DNA of 64,000 nt. Origin: an uncultured Colwellia sp. (lineage in GTDB: Bacteria > Pseudomonadota > Gammaproteobacteria > Enterobacterales > Alteromonadaceae). The stretch spans positions 124,001 to 188,000 of the forward strand of contig CAJXQJ010000005.1 in the NCBI GenBank assembly GCA_913058245.1, written 5' to 3'. The notes under the pieces were generated by a model that saw only the letters and a list, made by a program, of their open reading frames with translations, did not search any database and was not told the DNA's origin. The translations under genes were made by a program, and so were the position numbers. The number at the start of each line of letters is the position of its first letter. Position 1 is the first letter of the stretch. Positions 32,082-41,980 of this stretch are shown piece after piece.

Positions 32082-33584
32082 TTAACTGTGCTCCTCAGCA
32101 ATCTTCAACGCTTGGTTTTGTTCATGCCTTTCAACGCTGCTGACTAAGGTTTTAATTTTAAAGCCAGTAAATGCCAGAATAATTCCAACCATAGGCGTCA
32201 ACCAATTAAAGACACAATAAATGGCGTATTCAAAAGGATTAATTAATAGAACAGAGTGCATATAGGCACCACAGGTATTCCAAGGGATAAGTGCTGACGT
32301 TACGGTGCCGCCATCTTCCAAGGTGCGAGAGAGGTTCTCAGGTGCTAAGTCTCGCTTAGCATATTCTTGCTTGAACATTCTACCTGGCATCACAATTGCG
32401 ATATATTGATCTGCAGTAATGCAGTTAGTCCCAAAAGCAGTAAATATCGTTGTAGTTATTAAAGAGCCTGTGCTGCGCGCAAAAGAAAGTAAACTTTCTA
32501 CGAGTTTAGCTAATAAGCCAACACGCTCCATAATTGCGCCAAAGGTCATGGCGGTAATAATTAGCCAAATGGTATTTAGCATTGACCCCATGCCACCACC
32601 ACTTAACAAGCTATCAAGCATCTCATTACCTGTATTTAATTCAACTCCTGCATACATTACTCGCCATACCACCATAATATTGGCATTTAACATTGTCGTA
32701 TTTGCTTCAGCAAAAGATAAAATCAACGGTTGCTGAAAGGCTATAGCACAAATAGCGCCAGCAATAGCGCCAATACCTATAGCAGGAAAGGCTGGCATTT
32801 TTTTAACCGCTAACAATAAAGTAACGACGAGCGGCAATAATAAATACCAAGCGATATGAAATTCTTGTTGTAAATTAGCTAGTAGATTATCCATAGCTTG
32901 AGCAGAGTGAGTTTTGCTTTCATCAAAACCCAGAACAATGAAAACAATCAGCGCAATAATAAAGCTCGGAATTGTGCTCCAGAGCATATGCCTAATATGA
33001 GTAAACAACTCAGTTCCAGCAATTGCTGGCGCTAAGTTTGTGGTATCAGAAAGTGGCGAAAGTTTATCACCAAAATACGCACCACTAATTATTGCTCCAG
33101 CTGTTGTAGGTAATGAAGCATCCAAACCTGTTGCTACCCCCATCAGGGCAACACCTATAGTTGCAGCGACAGTCCAACTACTGCCGATGCACAAGGCAAC
33201 TAATGCACAAATAAGGCAGCAACTAACGTAAAAATATTCAGGACTTAATAATTGCAGACCAAAATAAATCATGGTCGGCACGGTACCCGAAAGCAGCCAA
33301 GTGCCAATCAAGGAGCCCACTGCAAGCAAGATTAAAATAGCCCCTAAGGTCAAACTAATGCCTTTTACAATGCCTTGTTCAATTTCTTTTCGTTGATAAC
33401 CATTTTTTAACCCTACTAAACACGCAACACCGGCACATAACATTAACGCTATTTGGTTAGGACCTGACGATGAATCATCACCAAAATAGTAAACAGCAAG
33501 GGCTAGTAAAGTTAAAAGGCTAAAAACAGGTATTAAAGCATCGGTAAGCGAAGGCTTTTTGGTGTTTTTATGATTGGCTTTCAC
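32082..33584 (-). CDS. nhaC: NhaC-family Na+/H+ antiporter
   Basis: 500 residues and about 11-12 membrane helices. Marks of the NhaC family include GAIISGAYFGDKLSPLSDTTNLAPAIAG and, later, TNCITADQYIAIVMPGRMF and LSRTLEDGGTVTSALIPWNTCGAYM. The start is GTG with AAGGA 8 bases upstream. Characterised members exchange Na+ for protons (some malate/lactate); a few relatives sit next to amino-acid catabolic genes and may move organic substrates. It lies downstream of the TonB receptor on the same strand, but a terminator separates them, so it has its own promoter. Confidence 0.9.
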   Translation of the reverse strand: MKANHKNTKKPSLTDALIPVFSLLTLLALAVYYFGDDSSSGPNQIALMLCAGVACLVGLKNGYQRKEIEQGIVKGISLTLGAILILLAVGSLIGTWLLSGTVPTMIYFGLQLLSPEYFYVSCCLICALVALCIGSSWTVAATIGVALMGVATGLDASLPTTAGAIISGAYFGDKLSPLSDTTNLAPAIAGTELFTHIRHMLWSTIPSFIIALIVFIVLGFDESKTHSAQAMDNLLANLQQEFHIAWYLLLPLVVTLLLAVKKMPAFPAIGIGAIAGAICAIAFQQPLILSFAEANTTMLNANIMVVWRVMYAGVELNTGNEMLDSLLSGGGMGSMLNTIWLIITAMTFGAIMERVGLLAKLVESLLSFARSTGSLITTTIFTAFGTNCITADQYIAIVMPGRMFKQEYAKRDLAPENLSRTLEDGGTVTSALIPWNTCGAYMHSVLLINPFEYAIYCVFNWLTPMVGIILAFTGFKIKTLVSSVERHEQNQALKIAEEHS

Positions 33585-33633
33585 GTTATCATCCTTAGGT
33601 TTATTTCGGGTTAAGTCATTATTGAATAAACAA

Positions 33634-33668
33634 AAACACAGTTACCTTAAATTAAGGTAACTGTGTTT
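33634..33668 (-). terminator. Rho-independent terminator of the TonB-dependent receptor gene
   Basis: Long inverted repeat around ACACAGTTACCTTAA (from 33637) and TTAAGGTAACTGTGT (to 33666), with a single-base centre. A U-run follows on the minus strand. It lies 25 bases past the receptor's stop. Confidence 0.85.
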
Positions 33669-33692
33669 GGTCTTTCAACATTGCACGACTAA

Positions 33693-36416
33693 TTAAAATG
33701 AGCCTCGAATACCAAGAGAGTATCTCGGACCAGTTTCAACCACTTCTAATATTTGGTTAGCATACTTAGCCGTTTTCTCGGTCAATTCATTGTTAACATT
33801 TATGCCTTCAAAAAATACCGTGAGGTTTTCATTAATATCATAACTACCACTGATATCTATTTGACCATAATCATTCACATAATGACCGTCACGCCATGAA
33901 CGAGGTTTCGATTGCATGAAACGGTCACGATTGTTGTACGCTATGCGAAACTGAATTGCGTCTTTTTCATAAAACAAAATAAAGTTTTGAGAATCGCCTA
34001 AACCTATTAAAGGCAATGATTTCTCACCTTCTTCAGTACTAGTTTCACTATCAACAAAAGTGGCATTAACAATAACGCCTAAGCCATCAAATGGTGCAGG
34101 TAAGCTAGTGAACATATGTTGTACAGCAACTTCATAACCATCAATATCTGCTTTGTCAGCATTAACAGGTCGGGAAATTCTATAATCATAACTACCACTA
34201 GGTACTGTTACGACTTCATTAACCTCTTCAGTATTTAAATAGCCATCGACTTCTTTACGAAATGTTGAAATGGCCGCATAGCTACCCTCGTCGTAATACC
34301 ACTCTAGTGATAAATCGAAATTACCAGATTCAAACGGCATCAATTTAGGATTTGAGCCCCATCCCGTTAAGTTTTCGATATGACCACCGCCATAACCCGA
34401 TTCTGGTGACATTTCATCAAGCTCAGGTCGGGTAATACTGCGAGAAAAGGCAAATCGTGCAACAACATTTTCAATAGGCTCTATTTTCGCATTAATACTT
34501 GGCAGCCAGTTGTCATAGGAATGCTCAATAGTAACAGGCAGGTAATCTTCCGACTCTATTGCTCTAACTACGCCTTCCTCTGTTGGTGACGGCTCTAAAT
34601 CAAGCAAAGTAATTTGTTTACCTGTAGATTTACTCGTGGTTTCAACATAACGAATGCCTGTGGTAACCGACCAAGGCATTTCGGCCAACTCTCCTTCAAA
34701 GTAGAAATCAGCATAAACAGCATTTAATTTTTCATTTACTTCGTATGAGGTTGGAACCGGTTGCATAGTATGGCCGTTATTTTCTGCCAACAACTTTCTT
34801 ACTGCGTCCGGATCATCCATTTGCGCGAGTACCGCATCAGACGTTAGAAAATCAAAGAAGTCCTCTGAGTTAAAGGTTAGCCAACTTTGCTCAGGACTTC
34901 CGCTACCGCCAGAAAGAAATCCATCACTATCAAATAGCGAGAACATACTTTCAGGTAACCAAATAGGATTACTGTTATCGCCCCATAACCAAGGTAATGG
35001 CCGTTTAGTTTTCAAACTCTGACTACCTAAGGTACGATCTGAAACCATAACCCCAAAGCCTATTTTCGCTAATGCCCCTTGATCTACAGTCCATGAGCCA
35101 TCTAATTTCGCTTCAAATACCTCATCATTTATTTGCGTTCCAAAACGCTCACCCCAACCCGCTTTTAATCCCGCAGTTGAGTTGTTTCGATCAAAAGATA
35201 AAGTGGGCAGTTGTGAACCTGAACTTCGGTCATATGTATAGTCACCTGGACGAGATGCAACGGTATCAGTGGTGCCGCGCTTTGGATCAGATTCAGCTTC
35301 AGAATAACTTATATCGGCAGTTAAATTAAAATCATCACGTATATCCCAATCAGCATTAAACCCAAAACCTTTAAGTTCATTGCTAGAAGCAGATTGACGC
35401 ACCAGTACATCACTGTTGCTCCCCTTGCCCATTGAAAGTTTTACTAACGTACCATTTTCATCGAGTTCTACATCTGTTAACTGACTTTTAGTAAACCAGT
35501 GCGCTAAAATATCCTGTCGGTAGTCAACATCATACTTTGAATAAATAGTATCAAGAGTAAATGTTAAATCATCACTGGCCTTGTATTGAAATACCGCCGT
35601 ACCACCAGTACGTTCACGTTGTTCTGTTTGTGCAATTTGATCATAGTTTTGTGGAAAATAGACATTTTCATAATAGGTACCATCATCCATGGTTAAGTCA
35701 GTATTCCAATAATATGCCGTATTAGCCTCATCATAACGACTTTCTCTTTTGCTATGAGCAAATGAAAATAATACACCAAACTTGTCATCATCAAATGTGT
35801 TGCTAATTAGACCTGAAAACTGAGGTTTAGTCGTCTCGGTCATATCATCATATAGAGCTTTAACACTACCTGTTGCTTTAAAACCTGGTATATCAAACGG
35901 CTTTAATGTTGTTACATTAACTGTGGCGCCTATTGCACCTTCTTGTAACTGCGCAGATTGTGTTTTGTGAACTTCAGCGCCACTGATCAATTCAGAAGCC
36001 ATAATATCGAAGCTAAAAGCACGACCACCACTTGTTGTTGCTAATGTACGGCGGTTCAACAATACCGATGTAAACTCTGGTCCCATACCACGCACAGTAA
36101 CCAACTGACCTTCACCACCGCTGCGATCAATAGCAACACCCGTTATACGTTGAAGTGATTCAGCAACGTTTTGATCAGGAAACTTACCTATATCCTCAGC
36201 TGTAATAGCATCAACGACACTGTTTGCTGACATTTTAATATCTTGTGATTTGATCAAACTTCCGCGAATACCACTTACAGTAATCACTTCAATCTCTTCT
36301 TCCGATTTATTTTCGACAATAGCCTCAGCAGCTTGTGACGCAGTCGCTAACCCAAGATTCATCATGACTAGCATAGATAAGTAATTAAACTTAAGTTTTT
36401 TATTCTTCACCCTCAC
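33693..36416 (-). CDS. TonB-dependent outer membrane receptor (TIGR01782-like)
   Basis: 907 residues: signal peptide to about residue 29 (ATASQAAEA), a TonB box around EEIEVITVSG, a plug domain (about 50-170) with the DAITAEDIGKFPDQNVAESLQRITGV block typical of the carbohydrate-associated receptors of Caulobacter, Xanthomonas and Alteromonadales, then a 22-strand barrel ending in GIRGSF with the terminal Phe expected for outer-membrane insertion. It should import a large substrate such as an oligosaccharide or glycopeptide. It is divergent from a GH63 glucosidase gene, and the shared gap carries the same motif found at galT and the GntR gene. Confidence 0.92.
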   Translation of the reverse strand: MRVKNKKLKFNYLSMLVMMNLGLATASQAAEAIVENKSEEEIEVITVSGIRGSLIKSQDIKMSANSVVDAITAEDIGKFPDQNVAESLQRITGVAIDRSGGEGQLVTVRGMGPEFTSVLLNRRTLATTSGGRAFSFDIMASELISGAEVHKTQSAQLQEGAIGATVNVTTLKPFDIPGFKATGSVKALYDDMTETTKPQFSGLISNTFDDDKFGVLFSFAHSKRESRYDEANTAYYWNTDLTMDDGTYYENVYFPQNYDQIAQTEQRERTGGTAVFQYKASDDLTFTLDTIYSKYDVDYRQDILAHWFTKSQLTDVELDENGTLVKLSMGKGSNSDVLVRQSASSNELKGFGFNADWDIRDDFNLTADISYSEAESDPKRGTTDTVASRPGDYTYDRSSGSQLPTLSFDRNNSTAGLKAGWGERFGTQINDEVFEAKLDGSWTVDQGALAKIGFGVMVSDRTLGSQSLKTKRPLPWLWGDNSNPIWLPESMFSLFDSDGFLSGGSGSPEQSWLTFNSEDFFDFLTSDAVLAQMDDPDAVRKLLAENNGHTMQPVPTSYEVNEKLNAVYADFYFEGELAEMPWSVTTGIRYVETTSKSTGKQITLLDLEPSPTEEGVVRAIESEDYLPVTIEHSYDNWLPSINAKIEPIENVVARFAFSRSITRPELDEMSPESGYGGGHIENLTGWGSNPKLMPFESGNFDLSLEWYYDEGSYAAISTFRKEVDGYLNTEEVNEVVTVPSGSYDYRISRPVNADKADIDGYEVAVQHMFTSLPAPFDGLGVIVNATFVDSETSTEEGEKSLPLIGLGDSQNFILFYEKDAIQFRIAYNNRDRFMQSKPRSWRDGHYVNDYGQIDISGSYDINENLTVFFEGINVNNELTEKTAKYANQILEVVETGPRYSLGIRGSF

Positions 36417-39281
<2,865 letters not shown>

Positions 39282-39334
39282 CCATATTCAATGGATACTA
39301 TATAACGCCGTAAAATTTCATCATCAATTGCGTC

Positions 39335-39370
39335 TAACTCTTCGCAGTGGTAGCGTAAGAGTTAATTTTT
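39335..39370 (+). terminator. Probable terminator of the GH63 gene
   Basis: TAACTCTT (39335-39342) pairs with AAGAGTTA (39357-39364), extended by CGC/GCG across one bulge, and is followed by ATTTTT. It lies 54 bases past the stop and just before the LysE-family gene. Confidence 0.65.
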
Positions 39371-39393
39371 AATAATGTATTTTTGGCCTTACT

Positions 39394-40020
39394 ATGGATT
39401 TATTACAAGGGTTGTTGTTAATCACTTCTATTCACCTTTTAGCAGCGGCATCGCCTGGCCCTGATTTTGTTCTTGTTTCCCAGCAAACTTTATCCAACGG
39501 AAAAAAAGCTGGATTTATGGTTAGCATAGGTATTGCCCTTGGCCTTTCTGTGCATATTTTATATTCAGCACTTGGTTTAGCTGCCGTTATTGCTAATTCA
39601 GCAACAGCTTTATGGGCGATAAAAATTATCGGCGGCTGTTATTTAATTTACTTAGGTTTGCAGGGGATAAAAGCTAAAGCACAATTGCGTATTACTGAGC
39701 AAAAAACCGTTATTAAGCACTCTAGTTTAAAGGCAATTTCCAAAGGTTTTTTATGCAATGCATTAAACCCTAAAGCGCCAATATATTTTGTTGCATTATT
39801 TACCTTAGTATTATCACCCGAACTGCCCTTTTTACATTTAGTTATTTACGGTATTTGGATGATGGTTTTACAACTGTTGTGGTTCTCAGCTGTGGTTCTA
39901 TTACTTTCGCGGCCAAGTATTAATGAAAAATTTCAGCGCTTAGGCCATTGGATTGATCGAATTTTAGGGAGTGCAATGATATTAATGGGCTTAAAAGTAC
40001 TAACGAGTAAAATTAACTAA
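39394..40020 (+). CDS. LysE/RhtB-family amino-acid exporter
   Basis: 208 residues with about six membrane helices. The family signature AASPGPDFVLVSQQTLSNGKKAGFMVSIGIALG lies near the N-terminus, and LNPKAPIYFVALFTLV in the middle. RhtB-type proteins export amino acids such as threonine, homoserine or lysine; the substrate here cannot be told. First of three tightly spaced genes (gaps of 12 and 17 bases), so probably an operon with the two small proteins downstream. Confidence 0.9.
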   Translation: MDLLQGLLLITSIHLLAAASPGPDFVLVSQQTLSNGKKAGFMVSIGIALGLSVHILYSALGLAAVIANSATALWAIKIIGGCYLIYLGLQGIKAKAQLRITEQKTVIKHSSLKAISKGFLCNALNPKAPIYFVALFTLVLSPELPFLHLVIYGIWMMVLQLLWFSAVVLLLSRPSINEKFQRLGHWIDRILGSAMILMGLKVLTSKIN

Positions 40021-40032
40021 GGTGAAGCTTTA

Positions 40033-40347
40033 ATGACAAAATCAGCAACTATTTATAAAACATTTAAAGCCTTTTACCCTTTCTATTTAAGCCAACACCA
40101 AAATAGCACTTGTCGACGACTACACTTTATCGGTTCAAGTTTGATCATTGTTATGCTTGTTTATATTTTATTAACCTCTTCCTGGGCACTCTTATGGACC
40201 ATACCTATTCTAGGTTATGGTTTTGCTTGGGTAGGTCATTTTTTCTTTGAAAAAAATAAACCGGCAACTTTTACCTATCCGTTTTATAGCTTGCTTGGCG
40301 ACTGGGTTATGTATAAAGACATTCTAGTTGGAAAAATTAAATTTTAA
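40033..40347 (+). CDS. DUF962/Mpo1-like small membrane protein
   Basis: 104 residues with two or three hydrophobic helices. The core RRLHFIGSS and GHFFFEKNKPATF with conserved histidines are typical of the DUF962/Mpo1 family. The yeast member is an Fe-dependent dioxygenase that shortens 2-hydroxy fatty acids; bacterial members are largely unstudied. AAGGTGAAG 5-10 bases before the ATG is a good ribosome site. Second gene of the LysE-DUF962-DUF1697 unit. Confidence 0.85.
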   Translation: MTKSATIYKTFKAFYPFYLSQHQNSTCRRLHFIGSSLIIVMLVYILLTSSWALLWTIPILGYGFAWVGHFFFEKNKPATFTYPFYSLLGDWVMYKDILVGKIKF

Positions 40348-40364
40348 CGAGTTGAAAAATAGCG

Positions 40365-40925
40365 ATGACTAAAAAGAAACAAGTTTATATTTCACTATTA
40401 CGCGGAATTAATGTTGCTGGACAAAAGTCGATAAAAATGGCTGATTTACGTGCTATTTATCAATCTTTGTCATTAAATCATGTAAAAAGCTATATTCAAA
40501 GTGGCAATCTTGTCTTCCATAGTGACATTAATAATAAGCCACTACTTTCAGAGAAAATAACACAAGCGATATTAACTCATTACAGTTTTGATGTGCCCGT
40601 TTTTATCCTAACACCGGCTGAATTAACAAGCGCTCATAAGAAGTTACCATTTCAACACATCGACTTAGAGCAAGAGGCAAGTAAAATACTAATTTGCTTT
40701 TTATCAGGTGTTGCCAGTAATTCAAGTGCGATATTAACTCCTTATTTAAAAGATAATGAGCAGCTAGAAATTATTGACAACGTACTATACTTGTACTGTC
40801 AAGATGGCTTTGGTCGCTCCAAATTAACTCATAGTAATATTGAAAAAAAACTAAATGTAAATGCAACGGTACGGAATTTAAAAACCATCAATAAATTGAT
40901 TGAGTTAGCTGACAGCATGACCTAA
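40365..40925 (+). CDS. DUF1697 family protein
   Basis: 186 residues, soluble. The N-terminal YISLLRGINVAGQKSIKMADLRAIY and SYIQSGNLVF blocks are diagnostic of DUF1697, a family of small alpha/beta proteins with no established function. Third gene of a tight three-gene unit. Nothing in the sequence suggests a catalytic residue set. Confidence 0.87.
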   Translation: MTKKKQVYISLLRGINVAGQKSIKMADLRAIYQSLSLNHVKSYIQSGNLVFHSDINNKPLLSEKITQAILTHYSFDVPVFILTPAELTSAHKKLPFQHIDLEQEASKILICFLSGVASNSSAILTPYLKDNEQLEIIDNVLYLYCQDGFGRSKLTHSNIEKKLNVNATVRNLKTINKLIELADSMT

Positions 40926-41255
40926 CACTGCGCCCGTATAGCATTAGCAATATTATGACAAAGCGGGCTTATCTGTATGGTAACCACTAGAGAGTAATTT
41001 AACTCGCTCTTCCCAATTGTAACTACACTCTTGCTACAAATAACGTGCTTGCTTTTAGCCCCCTACTTTCCAGTTCAGACCTCTGCCATGAGTAAAGTTG
41101 TACTAACCAGCGAAGGCAAGTTAAAAATACCTTACTCTATGTAAAAAATATTTGACTTAAAGTAAAAGCTTAACTAAAGTCAAATTATCATTACATCATG
41201 TCAAAAATTTCATACATAGCAATAGCTGCTGTAATTAGAAATAAAAGGAAATATT
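40926..41255. other. 330-bp intergenic region ahead of the membrane protein/XRE pair
   Basis: No coding frame is visible. The right half contains the promoter/operator listed at 41150-41185. The left half shows only a weak GCCCG/CGGGC pairing with a long loop, not convincing as a terminator. Confidence 0.5.
41150..41185 (+). promoter_or_regulatory. Promoter with overlapping inverted repeat
   Basis: ATTTGACTT (41150-41158) and AAGTCAAAT (41177-41185) are exact 9-base inverted arms. The left arm contains TTGACT as a -35 box; TAAAGT (41175-41180), 17 bases further on, fits as a -10 box and overlaps the right arm. A repressor bound to both arms would cover the promoter. The XRE protein encoded 500 bases downstream in the same unit is the natural candidate. 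Confidence 0.55.
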
Positions 41256-41717
41256 ATGTCTTACAAAGAACGCAGTATTTGGGTGTCATTAGCAATTACG
41301 CTATATATTTGGTTTAACTACTTCTCAACCATCTACTGGTCAGCTAAAGACAATAGTTTGACCATAGAAAATATGCAGTCAGCATTATTAACTGTTGTGA
41401 TCATGACCATTGTTTTAGAGATTCTCCATCATATTGTGATCGCCATAATTGATAATAAAAATGCCAACTATGATGAAGACGAACGCGACAAACTAATATC
41501 ACTAAAAGGAAGTCAAATAGCCTATTACATCTTGAGTTTCACCACGATAATCGCAGTAGTACATTTATTATTGTTTCCTGTAATAAATAAAGGGCTAGTT
41601 AACCTACTCAATTTACCTAATGAATATATTCTAATGAACATCATTATCTTTGGCGCACTACTGGCTGAAACAGCTAAATTCTCTACGCAATTATTTTTCT
41701 ATCGTAGAGGCTTTTAA
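41256..41717 (+). CDS. Small four-helix membrane protein of unknown function
   Basis: 153 residues with about four hydrophobic helices (roughly 9-28, 38-65, 85-110, 122-145). A charged cytoplasmic loop NYDEDERDKLISLKG lies in the middle. AAAGGAA stands 6-8 bases upstream of the ATG. I do not recognise a named family, but a membrane protein of this size directly followed by a minimal XRE regulator is a recurring bacterial layout (DUF2178-like pairs). Only one base separates its stop from the XRE start, so translation is probably coupled. Confidence 0.7.
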   Translation: MSYKERSIWVSLAITLYIWFNYFSTIYWSAKDNSLTIENMQSALLTVVIMTIVLEILHHIVIAIIDNKNANYDEDERDKLISLKGSQIAYYILSFTTIIAVVHLLLFPVINKGLVNLLNLPNEYILMNIIIFGALLAETAKFSTQLFFYRRGF

Positions 41718-41718
41718 T

Positions 41719-41925
41719 ATGACGAAGAAAATTACAAATAATATTAGGCGATTACGATTTGATGCAGATGAGATGACTCAGCAAATGTTGGCAGATATTG
41801 TCGGTGTTTCTAGGCAGACTATAGTTGCAATTGAAAAAGACAAATACTCACCATCACTAGAAGTTGCTTTTAAAATCGCTAACTATTTTAATGTGCCGCT
41901 AGAAACTGTTTTCCAATATAATTAA
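41719..41925 (+). CDS. Minimal XRE-family helix-turn-helix regulator
   Basis: 68 residues, essentially only a Cro/CI-type HTH domain: MTQQMLADIVGVSRQTIVAIEKDKYSPSLEVAFKIANYFNVPLETVF. This matches the YozG-like subgroup, which lacks any ligand or dimerisation domain. The ATG at 41719 has AGAGG 8 bases upstream; reading in from further upstream would overlap the membrane protein. It probably controls its own unit via the inverted repeat at 41150-41185. Confidence 0.88.
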   Translation: MTKKITNNIRRLRFDADEMTQQMLADIVGVSRQTIVAIEKDKYSPSLEVAFKIANYFNVPLETVFQYN

Positions 41926-41980
41926 AGTACTGTTAACCAATTAACTTATGTTAAAAATCTTGCGACTAAACAGTAAAGAG

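Noticed and set aside
32082..33584. NhaC homologue as the hydroxylysine transporter
   Set aside because: Nothing in the sequence separates it from ordinary Na+/H+ antiporters and it lacks the shared motif; left as antiporter.
39394..40020. LysE-type exporter as part of the hydroxylysine system
   Set aside because: It is separated from the GH63 gene by a terminator and forms a unit with two unrelated small genes.
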